Shown: piece after piece, positions 35,932-44,902 of the stretch
Position numbering within the stretch: the stretch's first letter is position 1
Layout: each line of letters starts with the position of its first letter
Source of the DNA: an uncultured Pelagibacteraceae bacterium
GTDB lineage: Bacteria; Pseudomonadota; Alphaproteobacteria; Pelagibacterales; Pelagibacteraceae
Assembly (NCBI GenBank): GCA_902535625.1
Contig: CACAUA010000006.1
Coordinates: 1 to 50,814, forward strand
Length of the DNA: 50,814 bases
Reading direction: 5' to 3'
Notes under the pieces: generated by a model
What the model saw: the letters and a program-made list of their open reading frames with translations, nothing else
What the model was told of the DNA's origin: nothing
The model's database searches: none
Translations under genes and position numbers: made by a program

Positions 35932-36653
35932 AAAATATAATTGTTCTTCAACACATTAAAATTGAGGATCCTGGTTATATTAAAGATTTGATGTTAAAGG
36001 ATAAAGTTCATATTAAAACTGTAGAACTTGACGAAGGAGAAAAAATACCTGATGATTTAACTGGATTTGATGCAATGTTTTGTATGGGCGGACCAATGGA
36101 TACTTGGATGGAAAAAGATTACCCTTGGTTAATAGAAGAGAAAAAAAAAATCAAAGAATTTGTAGTAGACTTAAATAAACCATATTTAGGTTTTTGTTTA
36201 GGTTGTCAATTATTAGGAGAGGTAGTTGGAGGTAAAGTAGTTAAATCAAAAAATCCAGAGATAGGTATTTTAGACATTAATTTTTTAAATAGTAAAAAGG
36301 ACGATTTATTATTTAAAGAATATCCTGATATTATTAAATCACTCCAATGGCATTCATATGAAGTTCAAAATCTAGAAAATAATAATGATATAACTCTTTT
36401 AGCGTCATCTCCTGAAACGAAATACCAAATTTTTAAATACAAAAAACATGCTTACGGTATTCAATTTCACATAGAGATAAAAGATACCACTGTAGGAGAA
36501 TGGGGTTGTGTGCCTGAATATAAGTCTGCTTTAGAGAGTCAGTTAGGACAAGGAGCTCTTGATAAATTTGATAGTGATGCGAAAGACAACATTCAATCTA
36601 TGAACAAATATTCTAAAATTCTTTACGAAAACTTCAAAAAAATAGTGAATTAA
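35928..36653 (+). CDS. Class I glutamine amidotransferase-like protein
   Basis: A 241-residue GATase1 domain protein. The nucleophile Cys is in YLGFCLGCQLLGEVVGG (about residue 91), and the His-x-Glu pair is in YGIQFHIEIKDTT. GFDAMFCMGGPMDTW is the usual oxyanion strand. It is a stand-alone domain with no synthase fused or adjacent, as in GMP synthase-like or gamma-glutamyl hydrolase (PuuD-type) proteins. Substrate unknown. It overlaps the phosphatase gene by four bases (ATGA). Confidence 0.87.
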   Translation: MKNIIVLQHIKIEDPGYIKDLMLKDKVHIKTVELDEGEKIPDDLTGFDAMFCMGGPMDTWMEKDYPWLIEEKKKIKEFVVDLNKPYLGFCLGCQLLGEVVGGKVVKSKNPEIGILDINFLNSKKDDLLFKEYPDIIKSLQWHSYEVQNLENNNDITLLASSPETKYQIFKYKKHAYGIQFHIEIKDTTVGEWGCVPEYKSALESQLGQGALDKFDSDAKDNIQSMNKYSKILYENFKKIVN

Positions 36654-36714
36654 ATCACTTTAGTTTACATAATTAATAAGTTAGATTTTTATTTTAATAA
36701 TATAGGAGAGAGAA

Positions 36715-38277
36715 ATGAAGTATGGGTATTTTATAAAAATTTTATTGGCTTTTTTTCTAGCTTTTGCTCCAACACAAGCGTTTGCAAAAACTATTAAATG
36801 GTCAATGCAGGGTGATAGTTTAACACTTGATCCTCATGCTCAAAACGAAGGTCCTACCACTCAAGTATCTAGACAAGTATACGAAGCTCTAGTTACCAGA
36901 GGATTAGATATGAAAATTGGACCTCAACTAGCAACAGAGTGGAGAACTCAAGGTCCTAATACTTGGATCTTTAAATTAAGAGAAGATGTTAAATTTTCTG
37001 ATGGAACTCCATTTACATCTGAAGATGTTGTATTTAGTATTTTAAGAGCAAAACAAAGAACATCTGATTTTAAAGAATATATTAGTACAGTATCAGGTGT
37101 AAAAGCAGTTAATGACTACACAGTAGAAATTACAACAAGTAAACCAAATCCAATTCTTTTAAACCAACTTTCAAACATTTTTATAATGTCAAAAAAATGG
37201 AGTGAAAAGAATTTTGCAGTCATGGCGCAGAACTGGGATGCTGGACAAGAAACATTTTCAGCTACAAATGCTATGGGAACTGGACCATTTAAAATTACAT
37301 TAAGAGAACCAAATACTAAAACAGTTTTCAAACGTAATAAAAAATGGTGGGGTACTATGAAAGATGACAAAGTAACAGAAATTCATCTACTACCTATAAA
37401 AAATGCAGCTACTAGAGTTGCAGCTCTTTTATCTGGTGAAATTGATGTTGTTACTGATGCACCTGTGCAAGATTTAGCTAGAATTAAAAATTCACCTGCT
37501 CACAAAGTTGAAAGCACTGCTCAAATGAGAACTATATTCCTTGGTATGGATCAGGGAGCAGATAAACTTAGAACAGGTAATACAGGTGATAACCCATTTA
37601 AAAAGAAAGCAGTTAGACAAGCTCTTTATCAAGCTATAGATATTGAAGCTATTAAGAAAAAAGTAATGAGAGGTTTAAGTGAACCTGCTGGAATAATTAC
37701 TTTTCCAGGTGTTAACGGATACACAGAAGAACTTGATAAAAGACTTCCTTATGATGTAGCTGCTGCAAAAAAACTTCTAGCTGATGCTGGATATCCGAAC
37801 GGATTTGAAGTTGAGCTTAGATGTCCAAATGACAGATATGTAAATGATGAAGCTATATGCACAGCTGTTGTTGGTATGTTAGGTAAAATCGGTGTTAAAG
37901 TAAATTTATTTGCCCAAACAAAAAGTAAGCACTTTAAAGAACTAAAAGATAATCAAGGTGACTTTTATATGTTAGGTTGGGGAGTTCCAACTTTAGATAG
38001 TCATTATGTTTTCCATTACTTATATGAAAGTGGAGCAAGCTGGAACAGAGTTAACTTTAGTAACTCTGATGTAGATGCTGCGATAAGAGTTATGGAAGGT
38101 GAAGTTAACCTAGATAAGAGAAATGCTGCAATAGCTAAAGCTTGGAAAATAGTAAAAGATGATATTTCTTATCTTCCTTTACATCACCAAGTTATATCTT
38201 GGGCTGCAAAAAAAGATGTTAATGTTCCGATAAGACCGAATAACGAGCCGTTATTCCGTTTTGCGAGCTTTGACTAA
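36715..38277 (+). CDS. Oligopeptide-type ABC transporter binding protein (family 5)
   Basis: A 520-residue SBP_bac_5 protein. The signal peptide ends QAFA before Lys25. The mature part has SLTLDPHAQNEG, then LREDVKFSDGTPFTSEDVVFS, the classic family-5 signature, and NPFKKKAVRQALYQAID. These bind peptides, opines, nickel complexes or glycosides; the ligand is not known here. An AGGAGAG ribosome site lies just ahead. The gene leads a full operon of two permeases and a fused ATPase, separated from the first permease by a stem-loop. Confidence 0.94.
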   Translation: MKYGYFIKILLAFFLAFAPTQAFAKTIKWSMQGDSLTLDPHAQNEGPTTQVSRQVYEALVTRGLDMKIGPQLATEWRTQGPNTWIFKLREDVKFSDGTPFTSEDVVFSILRAKQRTSDFKEYISTVSGVKAVNDYTVEITTSKPNPILLNQLSNIFIMSKKWSEKNFAVMAQNWDAGQETFSATNAMGTGPFKITLREPNTKTVFKRNKKWWGTMKDDKVTEIHLLPIKNAATRVAALLSGEIDVVTDAPVQDLARIKNSPAHKVESTAQMRTIFLGMDQGADKLRTGNTGDNPFKKKAVRQALYQAIDIEAIKKKVMRGLSEPAGIITFPGVNGYTEELDKRLPYDVAAAKKLLADAGYPNGFEVELRCPNDRYVNDEAICTAVVGMLGKIGVKVNLFAQTKSKHFKELKDNQGDFYMLGWGVPTLDSHYVFHYLYESGASWNRVNFSNSDVDAAIRVMEGEVNLDKRNAAIAKAWKIVKDDISYLPLHHQVISWAAKKDVNVPIRPNNEPLFRFASFD

Positions 38278-38287
38278 ACAATTTATT

Positions 38288-38315
38288 ACAAGCCCTTTTT
38301 AACTAAAGGGCTTGT
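38288..38315 (+). promoter_or_regulatory. Stem-loop between binding-protein and permease genes
   Basis: A perfect 11-bp stem (ACAAGCCCTTT / AAAGGGCTTGT) with a 6-base loop, 10 bases after the binding-protein stop and 21 bases before the permease start. No T tract follows on the plus strand, so it should act as an mRNA 3' stabiliser or processing barrier rather than a true terminator. Confidence 0.8.
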
Positions 38316-38336
38316 ATAAAAATAAAATTTCATAAA

Positions 38337-39320
38337 TTGATAAAGTATTTTTTTAAACGATTGTTTCAATCTGCAATGGTTATGCTTGTTGTAGCTTTTG
38401 TATCTTTCTCTCTTTTTAATTTTGTAGGAGACCCAATAAATAACATGGTGGGTGAGGAAACATCAGATGAAGAAAGAGCTGAGTTAAGAGAAACCTTGGG
38501 TTTAATGGACCCAATTCATGTACAATTTACTAGGTTTATAATTAATGCCACTAAAGGAGAATTTGGAATATCTTATCAATTAAGAAGACCTGTATCAGAA
38601 TTAATCATTGAAAGATTACCTGCAACAATTGAATTAGTTTTAATATCTGCTCTAATTGCATTGGTTTCTGGTACTTTATTGGGAGTATATACAGGCATAA
38701 AAAGAAAAGGTTTTTTGAGTGATTTTATCTTAGCAGTTTCTTTATTAGGAGTTTCTCTTCCAACTTTTGTAATTGGTATTTTATTTATTTATCTTTTTGC
38801 AGTTATATTGGGCGTTCTACCATCGTTTGGAAGAGGCGAGGTGGTAGATCTAGGATTTTGGTCGACAGGCTTTTTAACCATCTCAGGTTTAAAAGCAATT
38901 ATATTACCATCAGTTACTTTAAGCCTTTTTCAAATGACTTATATAATCAGACTCGTTAGAGCAGAAATGATGGAAATACTTCAGACTGATTACATAAAGT
39001 TTGCAAGAGCAAGAGGTATTAATGAAAAAAGCATTAATTATAAGCACGCACTTAAAAATGGACTAATTCCAGTAATAACTATTGCTGGTATAAATATTGG
39101 AACATTAATTGCATTTTCAATTATTACGGAAACAGTATTTCAATGGCCAGGTATGGGATTTCTTTTCATTCAAGCTGTTCAGTTTGTAGATATTCCAATT
39201 ATGTCAGCATATTTAGTATTTATAGCATTCGTTTTTGTAATGATAAATTTTATAGTCGATATCTTGTATTACTTTATAGACCCAAGAATTAGAGTTAAAG
39301 GAGATTCAGCTAGTGGATAA
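38337..39320 (+). CDS. Oligopeptide-type ABC transporter permease 1 (DppB-like)
   Basis: A 327-residue inner-membrane permease. It opens KYFFKRLFQSAMVMLVVAFVSF, the usual DppB first helix, and has ETLGLMDPIHVQF, then the EAA loop at YIKFARARGINEKSINYKHALKNGLIPV. The start codon is TTG at 38337; the first internal ATG (38376) would cut off the basic start before the helix. Gene ends 8 bases inside the next permease gene. Confidence 0.93.
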   Translation: MIKYFFKRLFQSAMVMLVVAFVSFSLFNFVGDPINNMVGEETSDEERAELRETLGLMDPIHVQFTRFIINATKGEFGISYQLRRPVSELIIERLPATIELVLISALIALVSGTLLGVYTGIKRKGFLSDFILAVSLLGVSLPTFVIGILFIYLFAVILGVLPSFGRGEVVDLGFWSTGFLTISGLKAIILPSVTLSLFQMTYIIRLVRAEMMEILQTDYIKFARARGINEKSINYKHALKNGLIPVITIAGINIGTLIAFSIITETVFQWPGMGFLFIQAVQFVDIPIMSAYLVFIAFVFVMINFIVDILYYFIDPRIRVKGDSASG

Positions 39321-40242
39321 TAAAGCTTTAACAACTTGGGATAAAATAAAAGATAGTGAAATTTATTTTAGTTTTATAAAATCTCCTACAGCAATAGTTT
39401 CATCGATTTTATTAGTAATAATATTTTTCTGTTCATTTTTTGTAGAATTTATCACACCTTATAATCCATTCGATCCATCATCTTTATCTTTAATGGATGC
39501 ATTCACTCCACCATCTTGGACTAGTGATGGAAAAGTAGAATTTTTACTTGGTACTGACGGACAAGGAAGAGATATGTTATCAACTATTCTTTATGGATCT
39601 AGAATATCTTTGATTGTTGGTTTCTCAGCAATTTTATTTAGTTTAATTTTAGGAGTTGGATTAGGTCTTACTGCTGGTTTTTTTGGTGGCAAGTATGAAA
39701 TGATTGTTATGAGATTAACTGATGTTCAATTAACAGTTCCAAGTATTTTGATGGCTCTTCTGGTTGATGGTATTGCTCGAGGTATAATTTCGCGTGAACT
39801 TCATGACGAGATGGCAATATATGTTTTAATTTTTGCAATTGGTATTTCAGAGTGGCCACAGTTTGCAAGAGTATCAAGAGCAGCAACTTTAGTTGAAAAA
39901 AATAAAGATTATGTTTCAGCCTCAACAATTATTGGAGTTTCTAATTTTATAGTAATGTTTAAACATATTCTTCCAAATATAATGAGACCGGTACTTGTTA
40001 TTGGAACTATAGGTCTTGCATTAGCAATAATTGCAGAAGCCACATTGAGTTTTCTAGGTGTTGGCGTTCCTCCAACTACTCCTTCTTTAGGAACATTAAT
40101 AAGACTTGGAAATGACTTTTTATTTTCTGGTGAATGGTGGATAACTTTTTTTCCAGCAATATTCTTAGTTGTTTTGGCTTTTTCCATTAATCTATTAGGA
40201 GACTGGATGAGAGACACTCTTAATCCTAAATTGAAAAAATGA
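39313..40242 (+). CDS. Oligopeptide-type ABC transporter permease 2 (DppC-like)
   Basis: A 309-residue permease. It has LLGTDGQGRDMLSTILYGSRISL, a strong DppC signature, the EAA loop around KDYVSASTIIGVSNFIVMFKHILPNI, and the end GDWMRDTLNPKLKK. The start is GTG at 39313, overlapping the first permease by 8 bases, so translation is coupled. The stop overlaps the ATPase gene by four bases. Confidence 0.93.
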   Translation: MDNKALTTWDKIKDSEIYFSFIKSPTAIVSSILLVIIFFCSFFVEFITPYNPFDPSSLSLMDAFTPPSWTSDGKVEFLLGTDGQGRDMLSTILYGSRISLIVGFSAILFSLILGVGLGLTAGFFGGKYEMIVMRLTDVQLTVPSILMALLVDGIARGIISRELHDEMAIYVLIFAIGISEWPQFARVSRAATLVEKNKDYVSASTIIGVSNFIVMFKHILPNIMRPVLVIGTIGLALAIIAEATLSFLGVGVPPTTPSLGTLIRLGNDFLFSGEWWITFFPAIFLVVLAFSINLLGDWMRDTLNPKLKK

Positions 40243-41921
40243 GTTTTTTAAAAATACAAAATTTAAGTGTGGATTATAAATTGAGAAAAGAGACAGTTCA
40301 TGCTGCAAAAGATATTAATATTGAGATAAAAAGAGGAGAAATTGTAGGATTAGTTGGGGAATCTGGGTCTGGAAAAAGTACTGTAGCAAATGCAATAATT
40401 GATTTAATTGACGAACCAGGGAAAGTATCTGAAGGATCAATTTATTTAAGCGACATAAATATTCATGAAAATAAAAAAAATATTCTAAGTTTAAGAGGAA
40501 AAAAAATTGGATTTATTTTTCAAGATCCTCAGACATCTTTAAATCCTATCTTAACAATTGGACAACAACTTATTGAAACAATCCAAACTCATTTAAACCT
40601 CAGTAACTCAGAAGCAAAAGAAAAATCAATAAATCTTTTAAAAGAAGTAGGCATAAAAGATGCTGAAAAAAGATTTAATGATTACCCTCATCAATTTTCA
40701 GGAGGCATGAGACAAAGAGTTGTTATATCGCTTTCTTTATGTTGTGAACCAGAGTTGTTAATTGCAGATGAGCCCACAACTGCACTTGATGTATCAATAC
40801 AATCACAAATATTAGAACTTATCAAAAAACTGACTAAAGAAAGAAATTTAGCAGTTATATTAATTACACATGATATGGGAGTTATAGCAGAGACTACCAA
40901 TAGAGTTGCTGTCATGAAAAATGGTAATTTGGTAGAATTGGGAACAACAAAGCAAATATTAACAGAACCAAAAGAAACTTATACAAAAAGTTTAGTTAGT
41001 TCTGTTCCTCCCACAAATAAAAAGATATCCAGATTTAAAATTATTGAGAAAGAAAATAATAACCAGGAAAATATTAATTTAAAAATTTTAAACAGATGGA
41101 ATAAAAGAGAAATTACAAAAAAAGATTTAGTTCAAATAAAAAATCTTTCTAAAACTTTTAATGAAGGTTTTTTTACAGAAAAATCTCAAAATAATGTATT
41201 AGCAGTTGATACTGTTTCATTTAATATACAAGAAGGAAAATCTTTTGGACTTGTTGGTGAAAGTGGTAGTGGAAAGACTACAATTGCAAAAATGATTGTT
41301 AATTTATTTAAACCCACCTCAGGTGAAATTTATTTCGATGATGTACGTATTAATAATATAAAAAGTAACAAAGAATTACTTAAATTCAGAAAACAAATTC
41401 AAATGATATTTCAAGATCCATACTCTTCGTTGAATGGTAGGCTTAAGGTTAAAGATATTATTGCTGAGCCTATAAAGTTACATGATGCAAATATTAGATC
41501 TAATGAATTAAATGAATATATAAATGATCTCTTAGACTCGGTAGAGTTATCTAAGTCTTCAGCTGAAAGATATCCGCATGAGTTTTCGGGAGGACAAAGA
41601 CAAAGAATTTCTATTGCAAGAGCGTTAGCAACAAAACCAAGATTATTAGTTTGTGATGAACCAACATCTGCTTTGGATGTGAGTATTCAGGCTCAGATAC
41701 TAAATTTACTTAAAGATTTACAAGAACAACTTAATTTAACTATACTTTTTATAAGTCATGATCTACCAGTTGTACGACAAATGTGTGATGACATTGGAGT
41801 TTTAAGGAATGGAAAACTATGCGAGGTTTCTGAGACAGAAGAGTTGTTTAAAAATCCAAATCATGAATATACTAAGGAATTATTAAGATTAATGCCTAAA
41901 ATAGAAACAATTTACAATTAA
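40239..41921 (+). CDS. Oligopeptide-type ABC transporter, fused double ATPase (DppD-DppF)
   Basis: A 560-residue fusion of two ABC ATPase domains. Domain 1 has Walker A GESGSGKST near residue 44, signature FSGGMRQRV and Walker B LLIADEPTTAL. Domain 2, after a linker of about residues 270-300, has Walker A GESGSGKTT, signature FSGGQRQRISIARAL and Walker B LLVCDEPTSAL. Each is followed by an oligopeptide-type C-terminal extension (SSVPPTN and RLMPK). Fused forms such as GsiA are known in glutathione-type importers. Its stop codon forms the beginning of the next gene's ribosome site. Confidence 0.94.
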   Translation: MSFLKIQNLSVDYKLRKETVHAAKDINIEIKRGEIVGLVGESGSGKSTVANAIIDLIDEPGKVSEGSIYLSDINIHENKKNILSLRGKKIGFIFQDPQTSLNPILTIGQQLIETIQTHLNLSNSEAKEKSINLLKEVGIKDAEKRFNDYPHQFSGGMRQRVVISLSLCCEPELLIADEPTTALDVSIQSQILELIKKLTKERNLAVILITHDMGVIAETTNRVAVMKNGNLVELGTTKQILTEPKETYTKSLVSSVPPTNKKISRFKIIEKENNNQENINLKILNRWNKREITKKDLVQIKNLSKTFNEGFFTEKSQNNVLAVDTVSFNIQEGKSFGLVGESGSGKTTIAKMIVNLFKPTSGEIYFDDVRINNIKSNKELLKFRKQIQMIFQDPYSSLNGRLKVKDIIAEPIKLHDANIRSNELNEYINDLLDSVELSKSSAERYPHEFSGGQRQRISIARALATKPRLLVCDEPTSALDVSIQAQILNLLKDLQEQLNLTILFISHDLPVVRQMCDDIGVLRNGKLCEVSETEELFKNPNHEYTKELLRLMPKIETIYN

Positions 41922-41929
41922 GGAGGTGA
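41919..41929 (+). promoter_or_regulatory. Eleven-base perfect Shine-Dalgarno, overlapping the ATPase stop codon
   Basis: TAAGGAGGTGA is fully complementary to the usual bacterial anti-Shine-Dalgarno end of 16S rRNA. Its TAA is also the stop of the fused ATPase. The ATG of the next gene follows one base later, a short spacing. Most genes in this window show no such site. Confidence 0.8.
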
Positions 41930-41930
41930 A

Positions 41931-42323
41931 ATGGCAGTTTTTAATATGATTGAAGAAGCTGATGCTACAGGAAAAGTGAAAGAGGTATTTGAGGATATAA
42001 AAAAGAAGAGAAATACTGACTACATAAACAATTTTTGGAAAATGTTAGCTAACAACCCAGAAACTTTAGAGAGAACTTGGACTTCTATACAGCAAGTGAT
42101 GAAAAAAGGTGCTTTGGATGAAATGACAAAAGAGCTTATTTATGTTGCAGTTTCAATGACAAATAGTTGTGAGTATTGTATTAAATCTCACAGTATCGCT
42201 GCTAAATCTAAAGGTGCTACTACTGAGATGTTAAGTGAACTTATTGCAGTTGTTGCAATGGCAAATGAAACTAACAGACTTGTTGAATCATATCAGGTAA
42301 AAGTTGACAAAGTTTATGAATGA
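41931..42323 (+). CDS. AhpD/carboxymuconolactone decarboxylase-like protein
   Basis: A 130-residue, all-alpha protein of the CMD family. The redox motif CEYCIKSHSIAAKSKG (CxxC followed by His) matches AhpD-like alkylhydroperoxidases, not the cysteine-free lactone decarboxylase. It probably reduces peroxides or acts as a thiol-disulfide protein. A near-perfect ribosome site precedes it, so it may be well expressed at the end of the ABC operon. Its stop overlaps the next start. Confidence 0.87.
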   Translation: MAVFNMIEEADATGKVKEVFEDIKKKRNTDYINNFWKMLANNPETLERTWTSIQQVMKKGALDEMTKELIYVAVSMTNSCEYCIKSHSIAAKSKGATTEMLSELIAVVAMANETNRLVESYQVKVDKVYE

Positions 42324-42876
42324 TAGAGCCAAAGCAATATTAGATTTTTGGTTTGATGATATGGTCGTTGAAAAGCGATTTAAAAGAGATGATAATTTTG
42401 ATCAATTAATTAGAGACAAATTCAAAGATGATCATGAAAAAGCTACTTTAAATGAATATGATGATTGGCAAGATGAACCATTAAGCACTCTAGCTTTAGT
42501 TATTTTATTGGATCAATTTTCAAGAAATTTATATAGAGATGATAAAAAAGCTTTTGAGTTTGATCATAAAGCAAGACTGATTGTAAATGATGCAGTCTAT
42601 AACGGTTATCTTGATCAAATGGATGAATATCAACGTTTTTTCATGCTATTGCCATACATTCACAGTGAAGAAGTTATAGATCATGATAGAGCATATAAAT
42701 TGTTAGATAACTATTTATCTAATCATCCAAACTATAATGAGATAAAAAAATTTTGGAAAGATCATACCGCTGCAATTAAACGATTTCATAGATATCCTCA
42801 TCGAAATAAAGTTATGGGGAGAAAATCTACACCAGATGAGTTAAAATTTTTGGAGAGTCCAAATTCCTCTTGGTAA
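42316..42876 (+). CDS. DUF924 family protein
   Basis: About 186 residues. DFWFDD at the start, ALVILLDQFSRNLYRDDKKAFEFDHKAR in the middle and FMLLPYIHSEE later are the conserved DUF924 segments, a TPR-like helical fold of unknown function. The ATG at 42316 is preferred to the TTG at 42304, and overlaps the CMD gene by 8 bases. The stop directly touches the stop of the convergent dehydrogenase gene. Confidence 0.88.
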   Translation: MNDRAKAILDFWFDDMVVEKRFKRDDNFDQLIRDKFKDDHEKATLNEYDDWQDEPLSTLALVILLDQFSRNLYRDDKKAFEFDHKARLIVNDAVYNGYLDQMDEYQRFFMLLPYIHSEEVIDHDRAYKLLDNYLSNHPNYNEIKKFWKDHTAAIKRFHRYPHRNKVMGRKSTPDELKFLESPNSSW

Positions 42877-43791
42877 TTATTCTATTGGATAATCCCAAGC
42901 ATCTCCACCAATTACCTTTGATATAGCAGAAAAATCTTTCGAACTGTTTCCATCCTTACAAAACTTTGAATATATTTCTAATGCCATCTCTCCTAATGGA
43001 GTAGATGCATTTGCATTTTTAGCACATTCATTTGCAAGTTTTAAATCTTTGTTCATCATACCTGCAGAAAAGCCTGGCTTATATTTATTGTTAGATGGAG
43101 TTCCTTCAATTAATCCAGGTAAAGGTGGATAAACTGAAATAGGCCAACTATTTCCGGAAGCATTTTTCATAATTTCATGAACTTTCTTGATATCTATATT
43201 CAATCTTCTTGCTAACATTAATGACTCTGAAGCAGCAATCATTGTTATTCCAAGAGACATATTGTTACAAATCTTTGCACCGTTTCCACTTCCTATCTCT
43301 CCAGCATGGTATATGTTTTTACCCATTAATTTTAAAATAGGTAAAGCTTGATTAAATGCATCATTTGATCCACCGACCATAATATTTAAAGTTGCTTTTT
43401 GTGCACCCATCACTCCACCACTTACTGGTGCATCAATCATCTTAATACCTTTTTCATTTGCTTTCTTTCCTATTTCTTTAGAGGTATCTATATCGATTGT
43501 TGAACAATCTATTAGTAGACAATTTTTAGAAACTTTATCTAGAACACCATTTTCTTTTAAATAAACTTCTTTTGAATGTTTTCCCTCGGGTAACATAGTG
43601 ATTACTACAGACGTTTCACTATTGATTAGTTTTCCAAAATCCTTCTCAACATCAAGATTATTTTCAACTGCTTTATCAATCATTTCTTTAGAAACATCAA
43701 AAACCTTAACCTTTTTCCCTGCGTTCTTTAAATTACAGGCCATTGGGTTTCCCATATTACCAACTCCTATAAAAGCTATATTTTCACTCAT
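42877..43791 (-). CDS. 3-Hydroxyisobutyrate dehydrogenase family protein
   Basis: A 304-residue NAD-dependent dehydrogenase. The Rossmann motif is FIGVGNMGNPMACNLKNAG, the substrate motif DAPVSGGVMGAQKATLNIMVGG and the catalytic Lys is in NGAKICNNMSLGI. The tail GFSAGMMNKDLKLANE followed by KDFSAISKV matches MmsB-type 3-hydroxyisobutyrate dehydrogenases of valine breakdown better than the other family copy at 28216-29076. It lies downstream of the ICL/PEP-mutase and TRAP genes. Confidence 0.9.
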   Translation of the reverse strand: MSENIAFIGVGNMGNPMACNLKNAGKKVKVFDVSKEMIDKAVENNLDVEKDFGKLINSETSVVITMLPEGKHSKEVYLKENGVLDKVSKNCLLIDCSTIDIDTSKEIGKKANEKGIKMIDAPVSGGVMGAQKATLNIMVGGSNDAFNQALPILKLMGKNIYHAGEIGSGNGAKICNNMSLGITMIAASESLMLARRLNIDIKKVHEIMKNASGNSWPISVYPPLPGLIEGTPSNNKYKPGFSAGMMNKDLKLANECAKNANASTPLGEMALEIYSKFCKDGNSSKDFSAISKVIGGDAWDYPIE

Positions 43792-43803
43792 ATGACATCC
43801 TCT

Positions 43804-44025
43804 CTATTTAGTAATTTTTTCCACTAATTTATTAACCAATGGTGCAACAAAAGTCGTTGCAACTAATGCAACTGGTAAACTAATTGACCAAGCTTTGAAA
43901 AATCTCTTATAATAAAATTCATCATAACCTGTATTTATAAATGTAATAATTAAGGTCATTAACAAACTCATTCCTAAACCCATAAAAAAAACGAAAAGAA
44001 TTTTAGAGAATTTTTTTGGAAACAT
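43804..44025 (-). CDS. DUF2798 small membrane protein
   Basis: A 73-residue protein with two hydrophobic helices (about residues 9-30 and 45-63) and basic ends, the layout of DUF2798. The motif GLGMSLLMTLIITFINTGYDEFYYKRFFKAWSIS (read in parts) is typical. Function unknown. It shares one base with the ICL/PEP-mutase gene upstream and lies 12 bases before the dehydrogenase start, so it is in the same unit. Confidence 0.8.
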   Translation of the reverse strand: MFPKKFSKILFVFFMGLGMSLLMTLIITFINTGYDEFYYKRFFKAWSISLPVALVATTFVAPLVNKLVEKITK

Positions 44026-44900
44026 TATTTATATTTGTCTTCAATATCGTAATATTCGTTGAAGCCAACTATATCTCTTAAGTCTGAAAATTTGGAAACA
44101 TTTTTATTATAAACTTTATTTTTCATATTATTCAAACATTCTTGCATCGTTTTTACTGATGCACTCATTAGGGTTAGAGGCATTACAGCAATTTTATAAC
44201 CAATTTCCTCTATTTCATTAATTTCTAATAATGGGGTTTCACCATCTTCGATCAAATTTAACATATGATGACCTGGAACTTCTTTGATAATTCTTTTCAT
44301 ATCTTCTTTATTTTTAACAGCTTCAATAAATAAAATATCAACACCAAGTTTTGAAAATGATTGCATTCTTTTAATTGCATCATCTAATCCTCTAGTTGCT
44401 ATGGCATCAGTTCTTGCCATTATTAAGATATCTTTATTTCCATATTCTCTTGCATCAACCGCAGCTTTAATTCTTGAGTTTGCCTCATCAAGATCGACAA
44501 CATCTTTACCCTTTGTGTGACCACATTTTTTTGGCCACTTTTGGTCTTCAATCATCACACCAGCTGCTCCTGCATCCGCATATCCTCTTACAGTTCTAAA
44601 TACGTTCACTGAATTTCCATATCCAGTATCCCCATCAAATATTATTGGAATTGATGTAACATTGCATATATTTCTTACTTGTTCTGCCATTTCAGAAAAA
44701 GATATTAAACCTGTGTCCGGCATACCAAGTTTTGTAGATGAAACACTGAAGCCAGACATAAATCCAACTTTCAAACCTTCTCTTTCAATTAATTTTGCTG
44801 ACAATGCATCAAAGCATCCAGGCATTACAATTATTTCTGGTCCATTTAATAGTTGTCTTAATTTTTCTGCTTTATCTTTTGATTTTATTTTTGAAAACAT
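44025..44900 (-). CDS. Isocitrate lyase/PEP mutase superfamily lyase
   Basis: A 291-residue TIM-barrel enzyme. It has IVMPGCFDALSAKLIE, the metal-binding FDGDTGYG, and the mobile-loop motif PKKCGHTKGKDVV with the Cys used by 2-methylisocitrate and related lyases (PEP mutases lack it), followed by LIMARTDA. It should cleave a C-C bond of a 2-substituted malate or succinate, or decarboxylate oxaloacetate. Neighbouring TRAP genes may import the substrate. Starts 2 bases after the dctM stop. Confidence 0.9.
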   Translation of the reverse strand: MFSKIKSKDKAEKLRQLLNGPEIIVMPGCFDALSAKLIEREGLKVGFMSGFSVSSTKLGMPDTGLISFSEMAEQVRNICNVTSIPIIFDGDTGYGNSVNVFRTVRGYADAGAAGVMIEDQKWPKKCGHTKGKDVVDLDEANSRIKAAVDAREYGNKDILIMARTDAIATRGLDDAIKRMQSFSKLGVDILFIEAVKNKEDMKRIIKEVPGHHMLNLIEDGETPLLEINEIEEIGYKIAVMPLTLMSASVKTMQECLNNMKNKVYNKNVSKFSDLRDIVGFNEYYDIEDKYK

Positions 44901-44902
44901 AT

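Noticed and set aside
28216..43791. Possible recent duplication of the two HIBADH-family genes
   Set aside because: Motifs are shared but the sequences differ throughout and the contexts are unrelated; they look like old paralogues.
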